Source of the DNA: Hymenobacter daecheongensis DSM 21074
GTDB lineage: Bacteria > Bacteroidota > Bacteroidia > Cytophagales > Hymenobacteraceae
DNA: 64,000 bases
Direction of reading: 5' to 3'
NCBI RefSeq assembly: GCF_900141805.1
Contig: NZ_FQYN01000004.1
Coordinates: 124,001 to 188,000 of the forward strand
The position numbers were made by a program, and so were the translations under genes. Shown piece by piece: positions 50,157 through 58,792 of this stretch. Numbering within the stretch: the first letter of the stretch is position 1; every line of letters begins with the position of its first letter. The notes beneath the pieces were generated by a model, which ran no database searches, was not told the origin of the DNA, and saw nothing but the letters and a program-made list of their open reading frames with translations.

Positions 50157-52217
50157 CTAGCCGCGCACCGGCAGCGTAATCAGGAACTCGGTGAAGCCGT
50201 CGGTGGAAGGCTCCAGGGTGAGCGTGCCGCCGTGGCCTTTGATGATGTCGTAGCTCAGGGCTAGGCTGAGGCTGTTGGTTTCTCCCTCGGGCTGCGGGGT
50301 AAAAACGCGCTGGAAGACGTTGGCGCGGGCTTCTTCCGTCAGGCTAAGCCCGTTGTTGCGCACTCTTATTTCGATGTGCTGCGCGGCGCGCTTCGTGCTG
50401 AGCATTACCTGGGGCACGTAGTCTTCTTCGCCCAGGCGCTGCCGCTGCTGCACGGCCTGCATGGCATTGGCAAACAGGCTGACCAGCGCCCGGCCCAGAT
50501 CCTGACGCACCACATCGACCAGGCCCACGGCCGGATCGAGCTGGGGCAGCAGGGCGGCGTTGAAATGGCGGCTTTTGGCCCTTAGGTCGTGGTAGGTGAG
50601 GCGCAGGTAGTCTTCGGCCAGCGTATTCAGATCGGTGGGCTGCCGGGGGCCGGGGCTGTTGCCGGAATATTCCAGCATGCCGCGCACAATGGATTCGGCC
50701 CGCTGACTGTGCTGCCCGATCTTCGCCTGATACTGGCTCAAGTTGCGCAGCATCTCGTCCATGAGTTCCAGGTCGTCGATGGAGAAAGTGCCTTTCGCCA
50801 GCTCCTCGCTCAGTTCCTGACAAAGACTGACGCTGATGCCCGCCAAATCTTTAATGGCGTGTGTGGGCATTTGTATCTCGTGGGCCACACCCGCCATCAG
50901 CTCGCCCAGCGAGGCCATTTTCTCGCGCAGCACCAGCTGGCTCTGGGTGGCTTTCAACTCCAGCAGCGTGCGGGCCAGGTTGTCGCGCTGGGTAGTCAGC
51001 TCGGCCTTTTGCAGCATAATCTGCTCATTCAGCTCCTGTAGGTGCCGGTTAGCTGTGCGCTTCTGCCGGTTGTTGCGCCAGAGCAGCAGCGCCGCCAGCA
51101 GCAGAAAGGCCGTGCCCGCCAGCAGCGCGTAAGTACGCACCTGAGTAGCATACTGAAGCTGAGCCTCTTCCAGCTGCCGCAGCCGCTGCTGCTCGGCAAA
51201 GCCAATGGCATCGAGCTGCTTGATGCGCTGCGGATTATAGAGGCTATCCTGGGCCGTGAGCATGATGCGCATGTATTTCAGGGCGCTGTCGGGCTGCTGC
51301 CGCGCCTGAAAGGCATCGTTCAGCAGGCTGCTGGTGCGCACCACCCCAATCACAAAAGGCAGCTGCTGCCCCAGCACCAAGGCTTTGCGGGCGTAGTAGA
51401 TGCTCGAATCGGACTGCTGGCGCGTGCGGAACAGCTCCGCCATATACTGGTAGGCGCGGCAGGCGCTGCGCAGGTCGTTTTCGGGCACGGCGGCCTGGGC
51501 GCTGCGCCGGTAGTAGCGCAGGGCTTCCTCGTTGTGGCCCAGCTTAGCCTGCAACAGTCCTAATTCACGCAGCACATAAGGAGCCGGATTTCCCCACGGG
51601 CTCTGGTGCACGTTGCGCGAGCGGCTGGTAAGCTCCCAGGCTCGGTTCAGGAAATAAGCGGCCGAATCGAGCTGGTGCAGGCCTTCGTAGCCCGCACCGA
51701 TGTTGGTGAGCACGCTGATGATCTGCGAGTCGTCGGGCACCCGGTGGGTTTCATATATTTTTTTGGCCCGGAAAAAATAGCCCAGCGCGGGGCGGTAGTC
51801 CTCCAAAGCATGGTAGAGCAGGCCGGTCTGATTTAGCGTGCGGGCCGTGCCTTCCCAGTCGCGGCTGGCCTGGTTGAGCTGCAGCGCGTCGAGGTCGATG
51901 CGCAGGGCCTGGGGCAGATTGCCCCGCTCGCTCATCAGAATGCCGATGCGCGACAGGCAGCGCCCCTCCCCTTTCCGGTATTTGATGCGCTGGGCCAGGT
52001 TCAGCCCGCGCCAGGCGTAATGCATCACCGAGTCGAAGCGGGAGTAGCGGTAGGAGGCGCTGATATCGGCCAGCAGCAGTACGCGGGTGGTATCGGTGGT
52101 GGCGCGGGCCAGCGCCTGCTTCAGGCCGGCAGTCTGCGGACTTTGGGCCGGCGCTGCAGTAGTTCCGAAGAGGATGGTGAATAGAAGTAAAACAGGATAA
52201 ACTTGCTTCATGCGCAA
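50157..52217 (-). CDS. TPR-containing histidine kinase-like protein with a degenerate ATP site
   Basis: 686 residues. The signal peptide (about 1-24) precedes a periplasmic TPR array (about 30-340). One membrane helix (about 365-385), a coiled coil and a DHp-like helix with H-E-I-Q-M-P-T-H-A follow, so the phospho-acceptor histidine is kept but the usual N-P is changed. The catalytic domain keeps an N-box-like F-A-N-A-M-Q-A-V and the end motif Y-D-I-I-K-G-H-G-G. However, the G1 box D-N-G-x-G is N-N-G-L-S-L, and the G2 box G-x-G-x-G-L is E-T-N-S-L-S-L. ATP binding therefore looks lost or weak. No response regulator gene is adjacent. Confidence 0.82.
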   Translation of the reverse strand: MRMKQVYPVLLLFTILFGTTAAPAQSPQTAGLKQALARATTDTTRVLLLADISASYRYSRFDSVMHYAWRGLNLAQRIKYRKGEGRCLSRIGILMSERGNLPQALRIDLDALQLNQASRDWEGTARTLNQTGLLYHALEDYRPALGYFFRAKKIYETHRVPDDSQIISVLTNIGAGYEGLHQLDSAAYFLNRAWELTSRSRNVHQSPWGNPAPYVLRELGLLQAKLGHNEEALRYYRRSAQAAVPENDLRSACRAYQYMAELFRTRQQSDSSIYYARKALVLGQQLPFVIGVVRTSSLLNDAFQARQQPDSALKYMRIMLTAQDSLYNPQRIKQLDAIGFAEQQRLRQLEEAQLQYATQVRTYALLAGTAFLLLAALLLWRNNRQKRTANRHLQELNEQIMLQKAELTTQRDNLARTLLELKATQSQLVLREKMASLGELMAGVAHEIQMPTHAIKDLAGISVSLCQELSEELAKGTFSIDDLELMDEMLRNLSQYQAKIGQHSQRAESIVRGMLEYSGNSPGPRQPTDLNTLAEDYLRLTYHDLRAKSRHFNAALLPQLDPAVGLVDVVRQDLGRALVSLFANAMQAVQQRQRLGEEDYVPQVMLSTKRAAQHIEIRVRNNGLSLTEEARANVFQRVFTPQPEGETNSLSLALSYDIIKGHGGTLTLEPSTDGFTEFLITLPVRG

Positions 52218-52444
52218 AAATATACAAGCCTGACCGGCCCGTTGTCATGCGCTTCCACATTTAATTCACTATTCCTGAACTACATTCTTTTACCACTACC
52301 AAAAAGCGGCCCGGCACCAGCTGCCGCGCCGACACGCGGGTGCGCACGGCCGCCGTAGTATGCTCAAATTGGCCGGCGGGCAGTGGTTTGTTTGACTCAG
52401 CGCTAGGGGAAGCTGTTTTATAGTAGCATCTTTAGGCGTTAATT

Positions 52445-52759
52445 ATGCATTCAATGCCTTTATCGCGCCTAAAATCTACTATTCTGCTGGCCGCGCTGCT
52501 GCTTATCCGCACCGGACACGCCCAAACCCGACTGGCAGCCGAATCGGGCGGCTCCGAAAGCTCGGAACTGACGGTGCGCGTGACGCTGCCCGCCGCCCTG
52601 AATGCCGCCAAAGACTACGCCGCCATCCTCCTCTCGAAAGACCAGGACAAGCTGAAAAACCTGGATGAGCGCCGCAAACGCCGCACCACCAGTCCGGTGC
52701 TGACGTTCTCACTGGCGATGCCCAAAAGCATTGTGCGCAAGCTGGCCGGTAATAATTAA
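52445..52759 (+). CDS. Small secreted protein of unknown function
   Basis: 104 residues (or 101 from the second ATG at 52454). The signal peptide ends about T-G-H-A-Q. The mature part is short and charged with a K-N-L-D-E-R-R-K-R-R patch. No domain is recognised. An open but start-less reading stretch follows, possibly a decayed neighbour. Confidence 0.5.
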   Translation: MHSMPLSRLKSTILLAALLLIRTGHAQTRLAAESGGSESSELTVRVTLPAALNAAKDYAAILLSKDQDKLKNLDERRKRRTTSPVLTFSLAMPKSIVRKLAGNN

Positions 52760-52800
52760 ACGACTCTTACTGGCTTCGGCGGCCCCGCCAGCCGACGTAA

Positions 52801-52977
52801 CAGCTGTCCTACGCGGCCTTCGCACAGGGCGCTGTGCTGCTGCGCAAGAAACTCGTCAATCCCTTCGGCCAGCTCGGGCAGAAGTTCGCCGACGAGAAAA
52901 TCTGCTTCAGCTCTGCGCAGCCTGCCTTTCTTATGAAGCTATTCAGAAAATTGGCAGAACGGCGTAGAGACGCATAG
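52801..52977 (+). pseudogene. Possible decayed coding remnant
   Basis: An open stretch of about 58 codons has no start codon; it directly follows an in-frame TAA at 52798-52800. It contains protein-like sequence (A-F-A-Q-G-A-V-L-L-R-K-K-L-V-N-P-F-G-Q-L-G) and ends at a TAG in the adjacent repeat. It may be the tail of a broken gene. Otherwise the 302 bases 52760-53061 hold only the repeat at 52967-53028. Confidence 0.25.
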
Positions 52978-53028
52978 TTGCGTCTCGTCGTCCGCGCGGC
53001 TCGGGCGGGCTGGTTCAACGACGAGACG
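52967..53028. repeat. Nested short inverted repeats
   Basis: GAGACGCA (52967-52974) pairs with TGCGTCTC (52979-52986), and CGTCTCGTCGT (52981-52991) pairs with ACGACGAGACG (53018-53028). The two hairpins share a strand, so they are alternatives. It lies between the remnant and the next minus-strand gene. Confidence 0.6.
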
Positions 53029-53061
53029 TTCTAGCCATCCTGCCGAAATCCTAAACACACA

Positions 53062-53730
53062 CTACAGCTTCAGCCAGGCGCGCGAAGCGGCTCCCAGCCG
53101 TACCCGGTACAGGCCGGCGGGCAGGGCGTGCGTATTGAGGTGGGCGGTGCCGTTTTGGAGCGGGGCCTGCAGAACGCGGCGCCCGGTGGCGTCGAGCAGC
53201 TCTACGGCAGCCCCGGCAGCGGGGCGGCCCGCCGTGAGTCGCACGGTGAGCGGCTGCCGGGCCGAGGCTGGGTTGGGAAAGACGTCAAAAGTCGGGGCCG
53301 CTTGTCGGACGGCAGCGGTGGCGGTGGGCATGGGCAAATCGACCCAGCGCGGAATGCTGCCGGAATACGTGGCTGCGCCGGTAGCCGAAATGGTGAAGCT
53401 GCGGTTAGGCGTGCTGTTATTATTCTGCTCGGCTTCTACCCTGGTCCAATCGCCACGGGTGAATTTGAACTCCACCGGGCCCCGCACCGTGGTGGGCAGC
53501 GTGAGGGTGTAGTGGCCGTTGGGCTGCTTAGCAAGCCAGTAGCCGCTCACGCCGTGCTGCCAGTTGTTGAACGTGCCGGCCACGTATACGCCATCGGAGG
53601 CCGGCGTATTGGCGGGAATGGTGATGTCCAGCGTGAGCTGGGCGTGGGCCGTGCCTACCGTGAGCAGTATGCCCATAGCCACGGGCGTGGCGCGGAGCAG
53701 CGGGGAGATGGCGGGGCGAAATAGGGGCAT
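53062..53730 (-). CDS. Starch-binding-like (CBM48/CBM20-type) T9SS protein
   Basis: 222 residues. The signal peptide ends T-A-H-A-Q (about 31). A single beta-sandwich (about 32-130) has V-Y-V-A-G-T-F-N-N-W, which is characteristic of starch/glycogen-binding E-set and CBM20/48 domains, followed by V-E-F-K-F-T-R-G-D-W. The C-terminal ~75 residues (V-F-P-N-P-A-S start, G-L-Y-R-V-R near the end) form a T9SS sorting domain. With no catalytic domain, it is a surface-displayed binding protein, probably for an alpha-glucan. Confidence 0.78.
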   Translation of the reverse strand: MPLFRPAISPLLRATPVAMGILLTVGTAHAQLTLDITIPANTPASDGVYVAGTFNNWQHGVSGYWLAKQPNGHYTLTLPTTVRGPVEFKFTRGDWTRVEAEQNNNSTPNRSFTISATGAATYSGSIPRWVDLPMPTATAAVRQAAPTFDVFPNPASARQPLTVRLTAGRPAAGAAVELLDATGRRVLQAPLQNGTAHLNTHALPAGLYRVRLGAASRAWLKL

Positions 53731-53813
53731 ACGATAAGGAGAAAAGCGAGAAGGAAGGGCGTGAGTAGCTGTTGATACCGCTCAAAAATACACGGCAAGG
53801 CCTAAATTTTTGC

Positions 53814-53846
53814 TTGGCGCGGCGGCTGGCTCGTAGTATAATTTTG
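53814..53846 (+). promoter_or_regulatory. Promoter of the small membrane protein gene
   Basis: TTG at 53814-53816, 22 bases, then a perfect TAATTTTG at 53839-53846. It places transcription start just before the GTG at 53868 and excludes the in-frame ATG at 53772. Confidence 0.6.
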
Positions 53847-53867
53847 CAAGACGCAACCCTCACTGCC

Positions 53868-54206
53868 GTGACCCGCGCTACCACTTTGCGGCTGATAAAA
53901 GCCCTGCACACGCTGATTTGGCTATTTTTCAACGGCGTGATTTTCTACATGCTCTACGCGGCGCTTACGGGCCGGCTCGACTGGCGGCTATGGCTGGGCT
54001 TCGGGCTGGTGGCGCTGGAAGGACTCACGCTGCTGCTTTTCCGCTTCGTGTGCCCGCTCACGCTCCTGGCCCGCAAGTACACCGCCGCCCGTCAGGACAA
54101 CTTCGCCATTTACCTGCCCAACTGGCTGGCCCGGTATACCAAAGTGATTTACACTGGCCTGATGGCTGTCATTGCCCTCATCACCGTGTATCAGCTGCTG
54201 CGGTGA
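53868..54206 (+). CDS. Small uncharacterised inner membrane protein
   Basis: 112 residues from a GTG start chosen from the promoter position. Three hydrophobic segments (about 10-30, 34-55, 90-111) are joined by the loop C-P-L-T-L-L-A-R-K-Y-T-A-A-R-Q-D-N-F-A-I-Y-L-P. This C-P-L-T loop and the N-F-A-I-Y-L-P-x-W motif occur in small conserved Bacteroidota membrane proteins of unknown function. The leader is only about 15 bases. Confidence 0.65.
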   Translation: MTRATTLRLIKALHTLIWLFFNGVIFYMLYAALTGRLDWRLWLGFGLVALEGLTLLLFRFVCPLTLLARKYTAARQDNFAIYLPNWLARYTKVIYTGLMAVIALITVYQLLR

Positions 54207-54370
54207 GCTGTTCCGGCGCTGGTGAGCGGCGCGGCCGGCGGCCTTTCTTCAATAATGTTGGACTGTTTGTGCGCGTTGAAGCATCGCCACCGTAAACAGG
54301 TCCGCGCGGTGCACTTCCGCCGTGTTTTCGCGGGCTCCAGCAACGCCCAAAAACCAGTAGAACCCCAGTC

Positions 54371-55069
54371 ATGACCAAATTCACCGTAGAACGCCTTTCC
54401 TTCGATTCGCTCAGCGAGCTGCCCGACTCCTGGCAAAACCAGGATTATGTGGCGCTACTGCACAAAATGAGCTTCGACAACCCCGAGGCCCTCGACCCGA
54501 CTGAGCTGAAAGCCATGTGCCAGATGGCCCTCACCGACCTGGAACCCACCGAAGCCGCCGAGCTGGTGCTGGAGTATCTGTTTGCCGAGCAGCTCAATGC
54601 CGGCCAAATCCAGAACCTGGCGCACAACATGTTAACCGAAAAGTTGTGGGAAGAAAACCCCGAGTTGAGTCAGCATCAGGGCTTTTTCAAGGCCACGCAG
54701 CTGCTCTACGAAGCTTATAACGGCAAATTTCCGCGTGCCGAAGCCGTACGGTTTCAGGTGCAGCTCACGGCCGAAGCGCCCGACGATCTGACCATGTTCA
54801 GCACTCAGCCCGAAGCCCCGCTGCTGCGCTTGCTGGCCCAGGGAATGCCCGACAATACGCTGCTCAAACGCCTGTTCGGCGAGCAGCTGGCCGGCACCAG
54901 CTTCCCCGAAGCCAAAGACATCATCTGGCAGCTCCGTGAGGTGAGCCGGAAAGCAAACGTGCTGGTGTTTGAAGTCGTCAGCTCGGCCTATTGGCTCGAT
55001 GATTTCAAGTATGCCGATACCTACGAGGCTACCACCCAGACCGAAGAAGTGGCAGCCGAAGCGGAGTAG
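54371..55069 (+). CDS. Uncharacterised acidic cytoplasmic protein
   Basis: 232 residues, acidic and helical, with no signal or membrane segments. Visible blocks are L-P-D-S-W-Q-N-Q-D-Y-V-A-L-L, E-A-A-E-L-V-L-E-Y-L-F-A, N-M-L-T-E-K-L-W-E-E-N-P-E-L-S and S-S-A-Y-W-L-D-D-F. I do not recognise a named family, although similar genes are common in Bacteroidota. It ends with an acidic tail and is followed by a strong terminator. Confidence 0.7.
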   Translation: MTKFTVERLSFDSLSELPDSWQNQDYVALLHKMSFDNPEALDPTELKAMCQMALTDLEPTEAAELVLEYLFAEQLNAGQIQNLAHNMLTEKLWEENPELSQHQGFFKATQLLYEAYNGKFPRAEAVRFQVQLTAEAPDDLTMFSTQPEAPLLRLLAQGMPDNTLLKRLFGEQLAGTSFPEAKDIIWQLREVSRKANVLVFEVVSSAYWLDDFKYADTYEATTQTEEVAAEAE

Positions 55070-55098
55070 CAACCCGGCCCGCCAGCATTAAATCCCAC

Positions 55099-55134
55099 AA
55101 AACCGCTTCGCAGCCCCGGCTCCGAAGCGGTTTT
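55099..55134. terminator. Intrinsic terminator
   Basis: AAAACCGCTTCG pairs with CGAAGCGGTTTT around a GC-rich loop, 29 bases after the preceding stop. Confidence 0.9.
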
Positions 55135-55150
55135 ATTTCGTAAGCATTGT

Positions 55151-55831
55151 ATGGAAACGTACGTTCTCGGCGATATTCATGGTGCTTTTCGGGCGCTGGA
55201 GCAGGTGCTGGCGCGCAGCCCCTTCCGCCCCGGCCTCGACCGCCTCATCCAGCTCGGCGACGTAGCCGACGGCTGGCCCGATACGCCCGAGTGCGTCGAG
55301 CGCCTGCTCAGCATTCCGAACAGCATTTGGGTGCAGGGCAACCACGACTGGTGGACGGCCGAATGGCTGACCTCACGCCTCCCTCCGGCGAAGCTAAGCC
55401 CAACTTGGCTCAGCCAGGGCGGCCAAGCCACCTACGAGGCCTACCAGCGTGGCCCTCAGGAGCAGCTTAGCCGCCACCAAAGCGCCTTTTTCGGCCGGCA
55501 GCTACTCTATTTCGAAGACGAGGCCAACAACCTTTACCTCCACGCCGGCTACGACCCCACCCAGCCCATCAGCCAGCAAAAGCCCGCCGAGCTGCTCTGG
55601 ACGCGGGAGCTGTGGCTCAATGGCTGGGAGGCGCTGGGCTACACCGAATGCTACATCGGCCACACGCCCACCTGGCCCGAAAGCGCCGTGCCGCGCCAGC
55701 AGGCCAATGTGTGGAATATCGACCAGGGCGCAGGCTACGGCGGCCGGCTGACTATGCTGAACGTGCGCACCAAAGAGTTTGTGCAGAGCGACCCGGTGCC
55801 GGAGCTGTATCCGGGGGTGAAGGGGCGGTGA
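55151..55831 (+). CDS. Metallophosphoesterase (PrpE/ApaH-like phosphatase)
   Basis: 226 residues. Motifs in order: G-D-I-H-G at residue 7, L-G-D-V-A-D-G-W near 36, and G-N-H-D-W-W near 63; later G-H-T-P supplies a histidine ligand. These are the di-metal-binding motifs of PPP-type phosphatases. Substrates could be phosphoproteins or dinucleoside polyphosphates; the sequence does not decide. A complex repeat follows. Confidence 0.9.
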   Translation: METYVLGDIHGAFRALEQVLARSPFRPGLDRLIQLGDVADGWPDTPECVERLLSIPNSIWVQGNHDWWTAEWLTSRLPPAKLSPTWLSQGGQATYEAYQRGPQEQLSRHQSAFFGRQLLYFEDEANNLYLHAGYDPTQPISQQKPAELLWTRELWLNGWEALGYTECYIGHTPTWPESAVPRQQANVWNIDQGAGYGGRLTMLNVRTKEFVQSDPVPELYPGVKGR

Positions 55832-55876
55832 GTGGAATCATTGTCTACCTAGCCTAAGCGGCAGGTTACACGGTTA

Positions 55877-56038
55877 AGCCCCAGTGGGGCGAAATATCGA
55901 TAGCAAAAGCAGTGTTTAGAAACCGGAAAAGCCCCAGCGGGGCGACACAACCAGTTCAACGATTGGTGTCGCCCCGCCGGGGCTTCGAGAACAGAAGCTA
56001 AGCGGTTTTACTACCGATATACCGCCCCTCCGGGGCTT
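55877..56038. repeat. Nested inverted-repeat element with a GCCCC-GGGGC core
   Basis: Four copies of a short palindrome of the type AAGCCCC-A(G/C)(C/T)-GGGGCGA are seen: two forward (55877-55893, 55929-55945) and two reversed (55969-55985, about 56022-56038). The outer and inner pairs are arranged as mirror images, so the whole ~160 bp can fold as one large hairpin. It lies between convergent genes. Confidence 0.75.
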
Positions 56039-56062
56039 GACCGCACAGTCCGCAGCCTGAGT

Positions 56063-56116
56063 TATCCAAAAACACGAAGCCTGCCCAATTTTGGGCAGGC
56101 TTCGTGTTTTTGGATA
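56063..56116. terminator. Perfect 54-base palindromic terminator
   Basis: 26-bp perfect stem with a 2-base centre, T-rich on both sides. It can end fabI (minus strand) and any transcript from the left. Confidence 0.88.
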
Positions 56117-56132
56117 GGCACAAAGAGTCGCT

Positions 56133-56954
56133 CTACGAGTGCAGCTTAGTCATCGTCTCCACGATATCTTCCGAGATGCCGGTGCTGCTGAAGCCGCCGT
56201 CGTGCAGCAGGTTTTGCATGGTCACGTAGCGCGTCAGGTCCGAAAAGAGGCTGATGCAGTAGTCGGCGCAGGCTTCGGCTGGCGCGTTGCCCAGCGGCGA
56301 CATCTTGTCGGCGTAGTCGTAGAAAGCGTCGAAGCCGCCCACGCCGGTGCCGGCCGTGGTTTTGGTCGGCGACTGCGAGATGGTGTTCACGCGCACCTTT
56401 TTCAGCTTGCCGAAGCGGTAGCCGTAGTTGCGGGCAATGCTTTCGAGCACCGCTTTGGCCTGCGACATGTCCGTGTAGTCGGGGAATACGCGCTGGGCGG
56501 CGATGTACGACAAGGCCACCACCGAGCCCCACTCGTTCATAGCGTCCAGCTTCTCGGCCACGGCCAGCATCTTATGAAACGACAGCGCCGACACGTCCAG
56601 CGTCTTCTGGAACCACTCGTAGTTCAGCTCGCCGTAGTGCTTGCCCTTCCGGATGTTGGTGCTCATGCCAATGCTGTGCAGCACGAAGTCGAGCTTGCCG
56701 CCCAAGTGCTCCTGCGCGCCCGAAAACAGCTTTTCCAGGTCTTCCATCGACGTAGCATCGGCCGGAATGATAAGGGCCTCGCACTGTTCGGCGAGCTTGT
56801 TGATTTCGCCCATGCGCATGGCCAGCGGGGCATTGGTCAGCACGAAGCGCGCCCCCTCGGCGTGGGCTTTCAGAGCCACTTTCCAGGCAATGGACTTTTC
56901 ATCGAGCGCCCCGGAGATGATGCCGACTTTGCCAGCGAGTAGGTTATTGGACAT
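56133..56954 (-). CDS. fabI: Enoyl-[acyl-carrier-protein] reductase (NADH)
   Basis: 273 residues from the ATG at 56954; the open frame upstream runs into a palindromic repeat. The divergent SDR fold is shown by G-I-I-S-G-A-L-D-E-K-S-I-A-W, with H-S-I-G-M and the catalytic Y-x6-K (Y-T-D-M-S-Q-A-K). S-Q-S-P-T-K-T and the late L-L-H-D-G-G-F-S segment also fit FabI. It reduces trans-2-enoyl-ACP in each fatty acid elongation cycle and is the usual target of triclosan-type inhibitors. Confidence 0.95.
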   Translation of the reverse strand: MSNNLLAGKVGIISGALDEKSIAWKVALKAHAEGARFVLTNAPLAMRMGEINKLAEQCEALIIPADATSMEDLEKLFSGAQEHLGGKLDFVLHSIGMSTNIRKGKHYGELNYEWFQKTLDVSALSFHKMLAVAEKLDAMNEWGSVVALSYIAAQRVFPDYTDMSQAKAVLESIARNYGYRFGKLKKVRVNTISQSPTKTTAGTGVGGFDAFYDYADKMSPLGNAPAEACADYCISLFSDLTRYVTMQNLLHDGGFSSTGISEDIVETMTKLHS

Positions 56955-57006
56955 ATGGTAAGTTGGTGAGTTTGGAGTTCGAGCTACAAAAGAGCAAAAA
57001 AAACAA

Positions 57007-57110
57007 GAACGGGTCATGCTGAGCTTGTCGAAGCATCTCTACCGCTTCCGTTGCAATGCTATTCAGACAAAGTGGTAGAGATGCTTCGACAAGCTCAGCA
57101 TGACCCGTTC
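57007..57110. repeat. Palindromic intergenic repeat, family C
   Basis: Arms at 57007-57043 and 57074-57110 are perfect reverse complements (37 of 37), with a 30-base loop. Outer sequence GGGTCATGCTGAGC resembles family A (GTCATCCTGAGC) at several positions. It sits between fabI and recN, ending 8 bases before the recN stop codon. Confidence 0.88.
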
Positions 57111-57118
57111 TGCTTGCC

Positions 57119-58792
57119 CTACGCCGCCACCTCTTCCCCGCGCAAAGCCAGCAGCTCGCGGGCGCTTTGCAGGGCGTTTTCGCTGGGTTTGGCTCCCGCA
57201 ATCATGTGGGCAATTTCGCGGATGCGCTCCTCCGTGCTCAGCTCCCGGATGCGGCTCACGGTGCGGTCGGCGCGGTCTTCCTTATACACGAAGTAGTGCA
57301 CGTCGCCGGCGGCGGCCATCTGGGGCAAGTGCGAAATGGCGATAAGCTGGTGCTTTTTAGCCATCTGCTGCATCATGCGGCCTACTTTCACCGCAATTTC
57401 CCCCGAAATACCGGTGTCTATTTCATCGAATACGATGGTGGGCAGCGCGGTTTTGTCGGCCAGCATGTACTTGATGCACAGCATCAGGCGCGAGAATTCG
57501 CCGCCCGACGCGGCCTTGCTCAGCGTCTGGGGCTGGGCTCCTTTATTGGCCGTAAACAGGATGCTGATAACATCAAGTCCGCTGGCGGTGGGCTCGCCTA
57601 CCGTGTGCTGCACCACAATGCGGGCGTGCGGCATGCCCAGCTCGGCCAGCAACCCGCCCAGCTCTTTCTCAAACTTCGGAAACGACTTCTGCCGGCTCTC
57701 CGACAGCTTGCCGCCCTGCCGCCGCACCGTAGCCAAGGCTCCTTCGGCATCTTTGCGCAGCCGCGTTATCTCCTTATCCAGGTTCAGCACCGAACCCACT
57801 TTCTGCCGCAGCTCGTCGCGCACTTCTATCAGGTCGGCCGTGTCGCGCACCTGGTGCTTGCGCTGCAGGTTGTAGAGCACATTCAGGCGGCCCTGCAGCT
57901 CGTCGATGCGGGCCGGGTCGCCTTCGGTACGGCGCTCGGCGGCTTCCACTTCGTCGGCAATGTCGTGCAGCTCAATCAGGCAGCTGTCGAGGCGGGCTTT
58001 CAGGGTTTTAAACTGATCGGCGTAGCTCGAAATCTGGCCCAGCATGGTGGCGGCCTCCTTCATGCTGCCGGTGGCGCAATACTCACTCTCGCTCAGGCTC
58101 TGGAACGCCTGGGTCAGCTTGTATTTGATTTCCTCCGCGTGCTCCAGCTGCTTCACCTCCTGCTCCAGCGCGTCCTGGTCCTCATCGTCGAGGCGGGCTT
58201 CTTCCAATTCGCTCAGCAGAAAGCTCTGGTAGTCCAGCTCCTTGTTAGCCTGCACCACCTGGTTTTCCAGCCCTTTCAGGTCGGCTTCCAGCTTCCGGTA
58301 CTGCCGATAGGCATTGCTGTACTGCGCCCGCGCCGGCACCAGCCCCGCGTACAGATCAAGCAGATTGAGCTGAAATACGGCATCGCCCAGCAGCAGCGTA
58401 TCGTGCTGGGAGTGAATGTCCATCAGGTTGGCCCCGATCTTCCGCAGCGCGTCCAGCGTTACGGGCGTATCGTTCACAAAGGCTCTGGATTTGCCCGTGG
58501 GGCTTATTTCGCGGCGCAGAATGCACTGCGCGTCATAGTCCAGGTCCTCCGACTCGAAAATGTCCTGGAGGTGATAAGTCGAAATATCGAACTGGCCCTC
58601 AATCACGCACTTGCGCTGCGTGTCAAACAGCATCTTCGAGTCGGCGCGGTTGCCCAGCAGCAGCCCAATGGCCCCGAGCATGATGGATTTGCCGGCCCCG
58701 GTTTCGCCGGTGATGATGTTCAGCAGCGCCGAGGGCCGAAGCTCCAGCTGCTCAATAAGGGCGTAATTATTTATGCGAAGATCAACCAGCAT
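57119..58792 (-). CDS. recN: DNA repair protein RecN
   Basis: 557 residues, full length. The N-terminal L-R-I-N-N-Y-A-L-I-E is followed by Walker A G-E-T-G-A-G-K-S (about 29-36). The central coiled coil (about 150-350) separates it from the C-terminal ABC half with S-G-G-E-F-S-R-L-M-L and Walker B T-I-V-F-D-E-I-D-T-G-I-S-G. RecN is an SMC-like ATPase that gathers DNA ends in double-strand break repair. It lies on the same strand as fabI, with the family C repeat between. Confidence 0.95.
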   Translation of the reverse strand: MLVDLRINNYALIEQLELRPSALLNIITGETGAGKSIMLGAIGLLLGNRADSKMLFDTQRKCVIEGQFDISTYHLQDIFESEDLDYDAQCILRREISPTGKSRAFVNDTPVTLDALRKIGANLMDIHSQHDTLLLGDAVFQLNLLDLYAGLVPARAQYSNAYRQYRKLEADLKGLENQVVQANKELDYQSFLLSELEEARLDDEDQDALEQEVKQLEHAEEIKYKLTQAFQSLSESEYCATGSMKEAATMLGQISSYADQFKTLKARLDSCLIELHDIADEVEAAERRTEGDPARIDELQGRLNVLYNLQRKHQVRDTADLIEVRDELRQKVGSVLNLDKEITRLRKDAEGALATVRRQGGKLSESRQKSFPKFEKELGGLLAELGMPHARIVVQHTVGEPTASGLDVISILFTANKGAQPQTLSKAASGGEFSRLMLCIKYMLADKTALPTIVFDEIDTGISGEIAVKVGRMMQQMAKKHQLIAISHLPQMAAAGDVHYFVYKEDRADRTVSRIRELSTEERIREIAHMIAGAKPSENALQSARELLALRGEEVAA

